DNA from: Prochlorococcus sp. AG-402-N23
GTDB lineage: Bacteria; Cyanobacteriota; Cyanobacteriia; PCC-6307; Cyanobiaceae
DNA: 64,000 nt
Direction of reading: 5' to 3'
Assembly (NCBI GenBank): GCA_003216355.1
Contig: QCIX01000003.1
Location: forward strand, 1-64,000
The position numbers and the translations under genes were made by a program. Below the pieces are notes generated by a model that ran no database searches, was not told where the DNA came from, and saw only the letters and a program-made list of their open reading frames with translations. Shown here piece by piece: positions 1 through 10,254 of this stretch; position 1 is the first letter of the stretch, and every line of letters starts with the position of its first letter.

Positions 1-1
1 G

Positions 2-268
2 ATGATTTATTCAATATTATCTGGCAAAGAAATTTCTCAATGTGAAAATGAATTCTTAGAGACTGGATGGGGGACATTTAAAAAATTAATTACTGAACAA
101 CTTATTGAATCACTAGAACCTATTCAGAAAAAATATAAATTATTAATTAATGATCCTTATCAACTAAATAAAATCCTTAATGAAGGGAAGGAAAAAGCTG
201 AAGATTTAGCAAATCAGACTTTAAAAAGAGTTAAATCAAAATTGGGATTCTTTGAAATGGAGAAATAA
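2..268 (+). CDS. trpS: Tryptophanyl-tRNA synthetase, C-terminal part (5' end outside window)
   Basis: Partial ORF; C-terminal TrpRS-like helices (PIQKKYKLLINDPYQLNKILNEGKEKAEDLANQTLKRVKSKLGF). Confidence 0.8.
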   Translation: MIYSILSGKEISQCENEFLETGWGTFKKLITEQLIESLEPIQKKYKLLINDPYQLNKILNEGKEKAEDLANQTLKRVKSKLGFFEMEK

Positions 269-271
269 ATT

Positions 272-2188
272 ATGCCAATAATCACCTTGCCTGATGGTTC
301 AAAAAAGGTTTTCGAAAAATCTGTAACTATCTTAGAAATTGCCCAGAGTATTGGCGCTGGATTAGCTAAAGCAACAATTGCTGGGAAAGTAAATGATGTT
401 CTTCTTGATGCAACAATTCCTATACATAAAGATTCCAAAGTTGTAATCATCACATCAAAAGATAAAGAAGGAATTGAAATAATAAGACATTCCTTCGCTC
501 ACCTTATTGGTCATGCAGTTAAACAAATTTACTCTGATATTAAAATGGCGATTGGGCCTGTAATTGAAGATGGTTTTTATTACGATATTTTCTCTGAATA
601 TAGATTTACTCCTGAAGATTTAATAAAAATCGAAAATAGAATATATAAATTAATAAAAACAAACTATGACGTTGAAATTTCACAAGTTTCTAAAGAAGAG
701 GCAATTAAAACTTTTAAAGAAAGAGATGAGACTTTTAAATTAAGAATAATTGAAGAAATTCCTGAAGAAGGTCTTATCAATTTATACAAGCACGAAGAAT
801 ACATCGACATGTGTAGAGGGCCTCACGTTCCTAACACTAGGCATTTGAGACACTTTAAATTACTTAAATTATCAGGTTCATATTGGAGAGGTAATAGTGA
901 GAATGAATCATTACAGAGGATATATGGAACTGCATGGGCAAAAGAGAAAGAACTCAATGAGTACTTAACAAGAATTGAGGAGGCGGAAAAAAGAGATCAT
1001 AGAAAACTTGGTAAAAAACATTCACTATTTCATATACAAGAAGAATCTCCAGGAATGATTTTTTGGCATCCAAATGGATGGACAATCTACCAAGTACTGG
1101 AAAAATACATAAGAGAAATACTCAAAAAAAATGATTATTTAGAAATTAAAACCCCACAAGCTGTTGATAAATCTCTTTGGGAAAAATCCGGTCATTGGGA
1201 AAAATTTAGAGACGATATGTTCACTACTGCATCAGAAAATCGAACATATGCAATTAAACCAATGAATTGTCCATGCCATATTCAAGTATTTAATCAAGGT
1301 TTAAAAAGTTATAAAGATTTACCTATTCGTCTTGCGGAATTTGGTTCTTGTCACAGAAATGAGCCCTCTGGAGCGCTACATGGCTTAATGAGAGTAAGAA
1401 ACTTCACTCAAGATGATGCGCACATATTTTGCACAGAAGAGCAAATTCAAGAAGAAGTATCTATTTTTATAGATCTTGTTTTCGAGGTATATAAAACTTT
1501 TGGTTTTGATGAAATCATTATCAAATTATCAACTCGTCCTGAAAAAAGGGTAGGTAGTGAAGAGATTTGGGATAAATCAGAAGATGCTCTTACAAAAGCT
1601 TTAGATAATAAGAATCTGAAATGGGAACTCCAACCAGGGGAAGGAGCTTTTTACGGTCCAAAAATAGAATTCTCTTTAAAAGATTGTCTTAATAGAGTTT
1701 GGCAATGCGGAACTATTCAGGTTGATTTCTCAATGCCTATTAGATTGAATGCAACTTATGTAGATATTGACAACGAAAAAAGAAATCCAGTTATGTTGCA
1801 TAGAGCAATTTTAGGATCCTTTGAAAGATTTATAGGAATATTAATTGAACAATATGAGGCAAAATTCCCAATTTGGCTTGCGCCTTATCAAATAATTTTA
1901 TTGAGCATTACTGATAGAAATATTGAAAAGTGTTTAGAGTTTAATGAATTAATAAATAATAGTGGTTACCGATCAAAAGTTGATATTAGAAATGAAAAAA
2001 TAGGATATAAAATACGAGAGGCAACTCTCGGCAGAGTTCCATTAATTGCAGTTATTGGAGATAAAGAAGAGGAAATTGATTCAGTCGCCTTAAGAGCTTT
2101 GAATGGAAAAAATTTAGGAATTTTCAACTTAACTAATCTTTTCAAATTAATGGATGAACAAATAGAAGAAAAAGGGAGAACAGAATAA
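272..2188 (+). CDS. thrS: Threonyl-tRNA synthetase
   Basis: TGS domain and class II motifs ([42 protein letters not shown]). Confidence 0.97.
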   Translation: MPIITLPDGSKKVFEKSVTILEIAQSIGAGLAKATIAGKVNDVLLDATIPIHKDSKVVIITSKDKEGIEIIRHSFAHLIGHAVKQIYSDIKMAIGPVIEDGFYYDIFSEYRFTPEDLIKIENRIYKLIKTNYDVEISQVSKEEAIKTFKERDETFKLRIIEEIPEEGLINLYKHEEYIDMCRGPHVPNTRHLRHFKLLKLSGSYWRGNSENESLQRIYGTAWAKEKELNEYLTRIEEAEKRDHRKLGKKHSLFHIQEESPGMIFWHPNGWTIYQVLEKYIREILKKNDYLEIKTPQAVDKSLWEKSGHWEKFRDDMFTTASENRTYAIKPMNCPCHIQVFNQGLKSYKDLPIRLAEFGSCHRNEPSGALHGLMRVRNFTQDDAHIFCTEEQIQEEVSIFIDLVFEVYKTFGFDEIIIKLSTRPEKRVGSEEIWDKSEDALTKALDNKNLKWELQPGEGAFYGPKIEFSLKDCLNRVWQCGTIQVDFSMPIRLNATYVDIDNEKRNPVMLHRAILGSFERFIGILIEQYEAKFPIWLAPYQIILLSITDRNIEKCLEFNELINNSGYRSKVDIRNEKIGYKIREATLGRVPLIAVIGDKEEEIDSVALRALNGKNLGIFNLTNLFKLMDEQIEEKGRTE

Positions 2189-2198
2189 ATTCTAATAT

Positions 2199-3233
2199 AT
2201 GAATTTTCTCGCTTGTGATTTAGGAGGTACAAAGGTTCTATTAGGAATTTTCGAAAGAGAAATAAATAATAATTCGCCTAAGTTAATATTCAAAAAGAAA
2301 TATAGATCTTCTGATTGGGGTTCTTTTGAACTAATCCTAGAAGATTTTCTCAAAAAAGAATGCAAAAATATTAATCATCCTTCTTCTGCATGTTTTGCCG
2401 TAGCTGGTCCTCTAGCTAACAACAACGCAAAAATCATAAACTTGTCATGGAATATTTCTGGAAATGCTTTACAGAGGAAATTTAATTTTAAAAGCTGCGA
2501 GCTAATAAATGATTTCGCTGTACAGATTTATGGAATACCTTTTTTGAAAAAAAATCAATACTCTACTATCCAAATTGGATCCCATGTCGAAGGAGCTAAT
2601 AATGATTTGCATGCCATTGTTGGAGCTGGAACTGGCTTGGGCATTGCAAGAGGAATAATATCAGGGAAAAAGGTAAAAGTTTTAGCTAGTGAAGGTGGTC
2701 ATGTTGAGTACGCCCCAAAGTCAAGATTAGAATGGGAATTAAAAATTTGGCTTAAGAATTACCTAAAAGTTGAAAGGATATCTTGTGAAAGAATTATTAG
2801 TGGCACTGGTTTATCAAGAATTGCCGAATGGAGACTAAGCAAACCTGATGCCCAAAACCATCCTCTACAACAATATTTAAAAAAAATTAAAATTTTTGAT
2901 GCTGCGAGAAAAGAACTACCCGAAAAAATTTGTAACCTTTCTAAAGAAGGGGATCAGCTAATGATTGAAGTTGAGAGGATTTGGTTAGGGGCTTATGCCT
3001 CTTTATTGGGAGATGTTGCTCTTCAAGAATTGTGCTTTGGCGGGTTATGGATTTCTGGAGGAACAGCATCAAAACATTTCAAAAACTTTAAATCAGATTT
3101 ATTTTTAAAACAATTTTTCGACAAGGGAAGATTAAAAGATATTCTTAAAACAATACCTATGAAAGTAATTTTAGATGAAGAGTTTGGACTTTTTAGTGCA
3201 GCCTGTAGAGCAAAAATGCTTTTAAAAACCTAA
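2199..3233 (+). CDS. glk: Glucokinase
   Basis: ROK/glucokinase-like ATP-binding MNFLACDLGGTKVLLGIF; GAGTGLGIA; SEGGHVEYAP. Confidence 0.92.
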   Translation: MNFLACDLGGTKVLLGIFEREINNNSPKLIFKKKYRSSDWGSFELILEDFLKKECKNINHPSSACFAVAGPLANNNAKIINLSWNISGNALQRKFNFKSCELINDFAVQIYGIPFLKKNQYSTIQIGSHVEGANNDLHAIVGAGTGLGIARGIISGKKVKVLASEGGHVEYAPKSRLEWELKIWLKNYLKVERISCERIISGTGLSRIAEWRLSKPDAQNHPLQQYLKKIKIFDAARKELPEKICNLSKEGDQLMIEVERIWLGAYASLLGDVALQELCFGGLWISGGTASKHFKNFKSDLFLKQFFDKGRLKDILKTIPMKVILDEEFGLFSAACRAKMLLKT

Positions 3234-3243
3234 AAAACAAAAA

Positions 3244-4191
3244 ATGTCTATTCCTGAAGTAGGTAAAAAAATAAGGGTAACAGTGCCTTCCACAACTGCC
3301 AATTTAGGGCCTGGATTCGATTGTCTTGGAGCAGCATTAGATTTGTATAATGAGTTTATTTTTACAAGAATTGAAGGTGGTGGAGATAGATTTGATTTAA
3401 TAATGGAAAGTACAGATGGCAATCATTTAAGAGGTGGACCTGAAAATTTAGTTTTTAGAGCAGCTCAGAAAGTATGGGAGAGCGCAAATATGGATCCTTT
3501 TGCACTTGAAGCAAGAGTTAAGTTGGCAGTGCCTCCTGCACGCGGGCTTGGAAGTAGTGCTACAGCAATAGTTGCTGGATTAATCGGAGCAAATGCAATA
3601 ATGAACTCTCCTTTGTCCAAAGAAAAACTCCTTGAACTTGCCATTGACATAGAAGGTCATCCTGATAATGTAGTCCCCTCTCTTCTTGGTGGGCTTTGTT
3701 TGACAGCCAGGTCTTCTTCTCAAAGATGGAGAATCATTAGATGTGATTGGCACGATTCAATTAAAGCTGTTGTAGCAATACCTGCAATTCGTCTAAGCAC
3801 AAGTGAAGCAAGAAAGGTTATGCCCAAGAATGTACCCATATCTGATGCAGTTACAAATATGGGGGCACTTACTTTGTTACTAAACGGCTTAAAAGCAGGT
3901 AATGCGGAACTTATAAAAGAGGGAATGTTTGATAAGTTACATGAACCCTACAGATGGAAACTTATTAAGGGTGGATTAGAAGTTAAAGATGCCGCACTAG
4001 ATGCAGGCGCTCTAGGATGCGCAATTAGTGGAGCTGGACCAAGTATCTTAGCTTTGTGTAAAAAAGAAAATGGTAAAAAAGTCAGTCAAGCCATGGTGAA
4101 AGCATGGGAGAAGTCAGGTGTAGCTAGCAGAGCACCGTTCTTAAACGTTCAAACAAAAGGCAGCCAATTTAGCACTATCTCTGGTAAGTAG
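3244..4191 (+). CDS. thrB: Homoserine kinase
   Basis: GHMP kinase motif PPARGLGSSATAIVAGL; TVPSTTANLGPGFDCLG. Confidence 0.96.
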   Translation: MSIPEVGKKIRVTVPSTTANLGPGFDCLGAALDLYNEFIFTRIEGGGDRFDLIMESTDGNHLRGGPENLVFRAAQKVWESANMDPFALEARVKLAVPPARGLGSSATAIVAGLIGANAIMNSPLSKEKLLELAIDIEGHPDNVVPSLLGGLCLTARSSSQRWRIIRCDWHDSIKAVVAIPAIRLSTSEARKVMPKNVPISDAVTNMGALTLLLNGLKAGNAELIKEGMFDKLHEPYRWKLIKGGLEVKDAALDAGALGCAISGAGPSILALCKKENGKKVSQAMVKAWEKSGVASRAPFLNVQTKGSQFSTISGK

Positions 4192-4270
4192 TTTTACTTA
4201 GGCATTTTTAATGTTATAGTCTCAAGCTAGTACAACTTCAACTAGAATAAAAAAATTATTCATTACATAA

Positions 4271-5812
4271 ATGAATTTAGAATCTTTTCCTTGGCTATCA
4301 TCTATTGTTTTGCTGCCTTTAATTGGGGCTTTAATAATGCCTTTCTTGAGTTCAAAAGAAGGAGAAGATAATTCACTTCCTAGAAATATTTCATTAAGTT
4401 TTTTATTTATAGATTTTTTACTAATAATCGGCGTCCTTTTTCAAAAATTCAATACTTCAGATAGCTCTTTACAAATGGTAGAAAGAGCTTCTTGGTTACC
4501 ATCTATAGGCTTAGAGTGGTCTCTTGGCGTAGATGGGTTATCTGCTCCTTTAGTAGCTTTAAGTGGGTTAATTACATTTTTATCGGCTGCGGCTAGTTGG
4601 AAAATTAAGAAAAAATCTAATCTATATTTTGCTCTTTTATTAGTACAAGCATCAGCACAGGCACTAGTTTTCCTCTCTCAAGATTTCCTATTGTTTTTCT
4701 TGGCATGGGAACTTGAATTAGTTCCGGTATATCTTCTTATTGCTATTTGGGGAGGGAAAAAGAAATTATATGCGGCAACTAAATTCATTCTTTATACAGC
4801 TTTAGCTTCTTTATTAATACTAATAAGTGGGTTAGCACTTGCCTTGAGTGGTGATACCTTTACTTTGAATATTACCGACTTAACAAATAAACATGTAACG
4901 GGCAGCCTAGCTTTATTATCTTATTTAGGATTTTTAATTGGTTTTGGAGTAAAACTTCCTATCTTTCCATTACATACTTGGTTACCCGATGCACATGGAG
5001 AGGCTAATGCTCCAGTTTCAATGTTACTAGCTGGAATACTCTTAAAAATGGGAGGTTATGCTCTGCTAAGATTCAATGTTCAAATACTTCCTGAAGTACA
5101 TCTTCAAATTGCACCTGCTTTAATTATTCTTGGAATCATAAATATAATTTACGGAGCTCTAAATGCATTTGCACAAGATAATGTCAAAAGGAGAATTGCA
5201 TGTAGCTCTGTGAGTCATATGGGTTTTGTGCTGTTAGGGATTGGAGCAGTAGATGCTCTAGGGATTAGCGGAGCAATGCTACAAATGATCAGTCACGGAC
5301 TTATAGCTGCAGCTATGTTTTTTGTTACTGGCTCATTCTATGAAAGAACAAATACTCTTTCCATCCCAAATATGGGCGGTTTAGCAAAGGTCTTGCCAAT
5401 AACTTTTGCTTTTTTCTTAGCAAGCTCATTGGCCTCTCTAGCACTACCTGGAATGAGCGGTTTTATAAGTGAAATAACTGTATTTTTAGGCATAACTAGT
5501 CAAGAAGGATTTAGCTCTACCTTTAGATCAATCACGATTCTAATTGCAGCCATAGGATTAGTTCTAACACCAATATACTTATTATCAATGTGTAGAAGAG
5601 TATTCTTTGGCCCTAGAATTCCAGCACTAGCTACAGTTAAAGAGATGAATGGTAGAGAATTGACTATTGGTTTCAGTTTATTGTTGCCTACATTGGTAAT
5701 AGGTTTTTGGCCTAAAATCGCCATAAATTTATACGAATCTTCAACCAATGCTCTCAGTCAGCAGCTAACTTTAGCTAAATTAATTGGATTAATCCCAACT
5801 TTATTTAATTAA
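4271..5812 (+). CDS. ndhD: NAD(P)H-quinone oxidoreductase chain 4
   Basis: Multi-TM NuoM/NdhD signature ([38 protein letters not shown]). Confidence 0.95.
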   Translation: MNLESFPWLSSIVLLPLIGALIMPFLSSKEGEDNSLPRNISLSFLFIDFLLIIGVLFQKFNTSDSSLQMVERASWLPSIGLEWSLGVDGLSAPLVALSGLITFLSAAASWKIKKKSNLYFALLLVQASAQALVFLSQDFLLFFLAWELELVPVYLLIAIWGGKKKLYAATKFILYTALASLLILISGLALALSGDTFTLNITDLTNKHVTGSLALLSYLGFLIGFGVKLPIFPLHTWLPDAHGEANAPVSMLLAGILLKMGGYALLRFNVQILPEVHLQIAPALIILGIINIIYGALNAFAQDNVKRRIACSSVSHMGFVLLGIGAVDALGISGAMLQMISHGLIAAAMFFVTGSFYERTNTLSIPNMGGLAKVLPITFAFFLASSLASLALPGMSGFISEITVFLGITSQEGFSSTFRSITILIAAIGLVLTPIYLLSMCRRVFFGPRIPALATVKEMNGRELTIGFSLLLPTLVIGFWPKIAINLYESSTNALSQQLTLAKLIGLIPTLFN

Positions 5813-5825
5813 ATTATCTTAATAA

Positions 5826-7913
5826 ATGGATACCTCAATTTTTAAATATGGAGAGTTACCACAATTTAAAAAATTTACTCCCGAAATCATAAGTAAACAA
5901 TTTCCAGCAGTGCTAGAAAAGATAACTGAAGAATTTAAAAACATAGAAAAAAATTTATCTAATTATTTGATACAAAATGACTTAAATTGGGATAAGGTAA
6001 TAAATCCTTTAAATGAAGTAAATGAGATTCTTAGATGGAGTTGGGGAGTAATAAGCCACCTAAATGCTGTAAATAATTCTGAAAGTTTAAGAGATATTTA
6101 TTCAAAATTTCTTCCAGAGATTATTAGCTTGAGTAATAAATTCGGGCAAAGCAAAATAATTTACAATTCTTTAGTCAAGCTTAAAGAAACAAATAACTTT
6201 GATCAAATTAAAAACAGAATTTTAGATAAAGAAATTCTTGAGATGCAACATAGAGGAATTTCACTACAAAAAAATGATCAAGAAGAATTTAACAAAATTT
6301 CAGAAAAACTTGGAAAGCTGTCAACCGAATTCAGTAATAATGTTCTTGATGCCACCAACGAATGGTTTTTAATATTAAATAAAAAATCTGAAGTCGATGG
6401 TCTTCCTGAGCGAGTACTTGAATTGATGGCAATTTCTGCAAACAATCACTTAAAAAAAGATGAAGAAGTTGATATTAAAAATGGTCCTTGGAAATTAAGT
6501 CTAGATATTCCAACTTATACATCGTTCATGACATATTCCACCGAGCGTAATCTTAGAGAAAAACTATACAAGGCATTCGTTAGTAGAGCTTCTCAAGGAG
6601 AAAAAAATAATTCTCAAATCATTGAAGATATATTATCTCTTAGAACTAAACAAGCTAATCTTCTCGGTTATAAAAGCTGGGCAGAACTAAGTTTGTCAAC
6701 GAAAATGGCGAAAGAAATTAAAAATGTAGAAAACCTTTTAGAAGAATTGAGAGAACCAGCATTCAAAACCGCAAAAATTGAATTAGAAAAGCTCGATAAG
6801 TTTTCTAAAGCCAATGGGGTTCCTAAATCGCAGAATATTGAGCCATGGGATATTAGTTATTGGTCTGAACTCCTTAGGAAGGAAAAGCTCAATTTGGATC
6901 AAGAGTCTTTGAGACCGTGGTTCCCACTGAATGATGTTTTGAAAGGTTTATTTAAATTAAGTGAGAAGCTTTTTGAAATTAAAGTAGTTGAGGCTACTGA
7001 TGAGGCTCCTGTATGGAATGATGATGTCTTATTTTTTAATATCCTCAATAAAAAAGATAAGAAAATAGCATCTTTTTACCTGGATCCATATTCGAGGCCT
7101 GAATCAAAAAGAGGAGGGGCTTGGATGGATGAATGTTTGAATAAAAATAATGTTGGCAAAAAGACCCTCCCTGTAGCTTATCTCGTTTGTAATCAAACTC
7201 CACCATCAAAAGACAAACCTAGTTTGATGAGTTTTGAAGAAGTTCAGACACTTTTCCATGAATTTGGTCATGGTCTTCAACACATGCTTACTACTGTAAA
7301 TCTTCCTCAAGCAGCTGGCATCAACAACGTTGAGTGGGATGCAGTCGAACTTCCAAGTCAATTTATGGAAAACTGGTGTTTTCATAAAAATACACTTATG
7401 AATATTGCTAAGCACTACAAAACAGGTGAAAAATTATCAGATGAGAATTTTGAGAAGCTCCTAAAGAATAGAACTTTTAATTGTGGTATGGCCACTCTTA
7501 GACAACTACATTTTGCAATTACAGACCTCAGATTGCACAGTAGTATTCATAAAAACGAAGGTAAAACAGCAGATGAAATAAGAAGAGAAATTGCAAAACA
7601 AACTACTGTTATTGAACCAATTCAAGAAGATCACTTTCTTTGTTGTTTTAGTCATATATTTGCAGGCGGATATTCTGCAGGATATTACTCATATAAATGG
7701 GCTGAAGTTCTAAGTGCGGATGCATTTTCAATGTTTGAAGAGGCTGATCTAGAAAACTCTGAAGATTTAAAGTTAATAGGGAAAAAATTCAAAGATACAA
7801 TACTTAGCTTGGGTGGGAGCTTACCTCCCTTAGACATATTCAAACTATTCAGGGGAAGAGAGCCAAAAACAGATTCCTTAATAAGACACTTAGGCTTATC
7901 TGGAGCTACATAA
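5826..7913 (+). CDS. prlC: M3 family metallopeptidase (oligopeptidase A-like)
   Basis: HEFGHGLQHML zinc motif; thimet oligopeptidase-like architecture. Confidence 0.93.
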   Translation: MDTSIFKYGELPQFKKFTPEIISKQFPAVLEKITEEFKNIEKNLSNYLIQNDLNWDKVINPLNEVNEILRWSWGVISHLNAVNNSESLRDIYSKFLPEIISLSNKFGQSKIIYNSLVKLKETNNFDQIKNRILDKEILEMQHRGISLQKNDQEEFNKISEKLGKLSTEFSNNVLDATNEWFLILNKKSEVDGLPERVLELMAISANNHLKKDEEVDIKNGPWKLSLDIPTYTSFMTYSTERNLREKLYKAFVSRASQGEKNNSQIIEDILSLRTKQANLLGYKSWAELSLSTKMAKEIKNVENLLEELREPAFKTAKIELEKLDKFSKANGVPKSQNIEPWDISYWSELLRKEKLNLDQESLRPWFPLNDVLKGLFKLSEKLFEIKVVEATDEAPVWNDDVLFFNILNKKDKKIASFYLDPYSRPESKRGGAWMDECLNKNNVGKKTLPVAYLVCNQTPPSKDKPSLMSFEEVQTLFHEFGHGLQHMLTTVNLPQAAGINNVEWDAVELPSQFMENWCFHKNTLMNIAKHYKTGEKLSDENFEKLLKNRTFNCGMATLRQLHFAITDLRLHSSIHKNEGKTADEIRREIAKQTTVIEPIQEDHFLCCFSHIFAGGYSAGYYSYKWAEVLSADAFSMFEEADLENSEDLKLIGKKFKDTILSLGGSLPPLDIFKLFRGREPKTDSLIRHLGLSGAT

Positions 7914-8517
7914 TAATTTCATCAATTATTTTATCAACCACAGATTTATTTCTTACAAGATTTCTATGTTTATATACTTTTACTGATATTTTTTTTCCAA
8001 AATTTAAATTTGTCCACCATCCAGGGAAAACCATCAAATCCAAGTAAGTAAAGAAATTTATACACTCAATATCATCAAGAAAAAAATCATTGTTCGCAAG
8101 TCCTCTCAAAAACTTACTATTTATTTTCATTTCTGATATACCTTTAAAAGGGTATTTAGGTACTAATTGAGCCATCAAAGTTCCTTTGTGAGGGGAACCT
8201 ATAGATATTAATCTTCTTGTTCTTTTATATCCATTAAATTTTTGAAGCCAGTGCCTACCAATTATTCCTCCCATAGAAAATCCCAAAATATCTATTTCTT
8301 TTTCTAAACCGTATTTCTCTAAAATTAATTCGTTTAATTTATTAGTCAAATCAAGAATTGAAGTCATTCCATATGAATGCTCAAGAGTTGGGGCAAAATA
8401 TTCAATGCCAATATTATCAAGTCGCTGGGTAATAGAAGAAAAAATACTTGAAGTATTCCAAAGGCCATGAATCAATATGATAGGATTTCTTTTTTCCAAT
8501 ACTTTAATTATTTTCAA
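7906..8517 (-). CDS. Alpha/beta hydrolase (lipase/PGAP1-like)
   Basis: IILIHGLWNTSSIF and GFSMGGIIGRHWL nucleophile elbow. Confidence 0.8.
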   Translation of the reverse strand: MKIIKVLEKRNPIILIHGLWNTSSIFSSITQRLDNIGIEYFAPTLEHSYGMTSILDLTNKLNELILEKYGLEKEIDILGFSMGGIIGRHWLQKFNGYKRTRRLISIGSPHKGTLMAQLVPKYPFKGISEMKINSKFLRGLANNDFFLDDIECINFFTYLDLMVFPGWWTNLNFGKKISVKVYKHRNLVRNKSVVDKIIDEIIM

Positions 8518-8866
8518 GAATTCTTACTATTGAGACCTTTCCATCGAAACCTGTGATTGGAGGATTGCATTTTGTCAAAATAATTTTAATTTTAGAAATG
8601 TTAAATTCCTGATCAATGATTTCTAAAATTGCGTTGGAATATTTTTCGATTGTATAACAATATATTTTCTTTGATTGATCTTTTAAAATTTTAACTAATT
8701 TTGAATAGTCAACTGTTTTTTTTATATCATCATTTACTGTACATTTTTCAAAATCAGTCCACAAAAATATATCTAAAATAAATAGTTGTCCTAATTCCCT
8801 TTCTTCATCAAGCACGCCAACCCTAGCCCAAAGTTTAATATCCTCAATTTTTAAAAAAGTTTCCAT
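8504..8866 (-). CDS. folB: Dihydroneopterin aldolase
   Basis: FolB-like IKLWARVGVLDEERELGQLFILDI...KCNPPITGFDGKVSI. Confidence 0.88.
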   Translation of the reverse strand: METFLKIEDIKLWARVGVLDEERELGQLFILDIFLWTDFEKCTVNDDIKKTVDYSKLVKILKDQSKKIYCYTIEKYSNAILEIIDQEFNISKIKIILTKCNPPITGFDGKVSIVRILENN

Positions 8867-8877
8867 CTTTAAAAGTT

Positions 8878-10188
8878 TTAAAGATCTTTATGTGTATAAA
8901 TAGCCTTTCCTGATGTGAAATCATCAACTATATTCCCATCACCTTTTAGGAAATATTTATAAGTTACCAAACCTTCTAGACCTACAGGTCCCCTAGGTGG
9001 AAGAGTTTGAGTAGATATACCAACTTCAGCTCCGAATCCATATCTAAACCCATCTGCAAACCTAGTAGAGCAATTATGAAAAACACCTGCACTATCAACT
9101 AAATTCATAAATTTATTGGCAGTATTTGAATTTTCAGTAATTATTCCATCTGTATGTTTTGAACTATATTTTTGAATATGTGTTATTGCTTCCTCGAGAT
9201 CATCAACAATTTTTATCGATAAAATTAAATCCAAATATTCAGTTTTCCAATCTTCTAGACTAGCCTTGTACTTTAACCCTAATTCAACTGATCTCTTATC
9301 TCCAATTAATTTAACATCATTAGAATTAAAGAGAGGGATGGCCTTTTCTAAAAAAGCTGGTGCGATATCTTTATGGATTAATAAAGTTTCGATAGCATTA
9401 CATGCTGCAGGATATTGAATTTTGCTGTCCAAAGCGACTGATAAAGCCATCTCTAGATTTGCCTCAATATCTATAAACAAATGACAAATTCCATCGGCAT
9501 GTCCTAGCACAGGTATTCTTGTATTCCCCTGAATAAATTTAACTAATTCATTACTTCCTCTTGGAATTATTAAATTAATATATTTCTCAAGATTTAACAT
9601 CGCCATGCTATCTTTTCTGCTTGTTAGTAAACATATTGCATTTTTATCAAGACCTGATTCATTTAAACCTTCTTGCAACGCTTTCACTATTGAAGTATTC
9701 GTTAAATTAGCTTCACTACCACCTTTTAGCATTACTCCATTACCTGATCTTATTGCTAAAGAACTAATCTGCATCACAGCATCTGGCCTTGATTCAAAAA
9801 TAACTCCTAAAACTCCAATTGGCACAGTTTTTCTTTCTAAGATCAATCCCTTTGAAAGCTCTCTTTTTATTTGAACTTGATTTACAGGATCAGCCAAGTC
9901 TCCAACTTTTCTTACTCCTGCAATTCCTGAATTTAATTTTGATTTTGATAACTTTAATCTAGAAAGTAAAGCCCTAGAAATACCTTTTTTTTCTGCACTT
10001 GAATAATCTGTATTATTAGCCTCTAATATTTCTTTAGAATTTTTTTCTAGATAATCAGCCATAAAATTTAAGGCTTTAATTCGATTTTGATTTTCAGTCT
10101 GACTTATTTTAATTGATGCCAAGCGAACTTTCTCAGCTTTTTCTAGAAGATCATTACCTGGTTGAGGGACTTCAAAGATATTAGCCAT
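8878..10188 (-). CDS. proA: Gamma-glutamyl phosphate reductase
   Basis: ProA signatures (VPIGVLGVIFESRPDAVMQISSLAIRSGNGVMLKGGSEA; FGFGAEVGISTQ-type motif). Confidence 0.97.
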   Translation of the reverse strand: MANIFEVPQPGNDLLEKAEKVRLASIKISQTENQNRIKALNFMADYLEKNSKEILEANNTDYSSAEKKGISRALLSRLKLSKSKLNSGIAGVRKVGDLADPVNQVQIKRELSKGLILERKTVPIGVLGVIFESRPDAVMQISSLAIRSGNGVMLKGGSEANLTNTSIVKALQEGLNESGLDKNAICLLTSRKDSMAMLNLEKYINLIIPRGSNELVKFIQGNTRIPVLGHADGICHLFIDIEANLEMALSVALDSKIQYPAACNAIETLLIHKDIAPAFLEKAIPLFNSNDVKLIGDKRSVELGLKYKASLEDWKTEYLDLILSIKIVDDLEEAITHIQKYSSKHTDGIITENSNTANKFMNLVDSAGVFHNCSTRFADGFRYGFGAEVGISTQTLPPRGPVGLEGLVTYKYFLKGDGNIVDDFTSGKAIYTHKDL

Positions 10189-10254
10189 AAAATTTTTTAG
10201 ATAATTTAATAATAATTCAAATTAACGATTCTTTAAAGTAAATTTCTTTCTGAG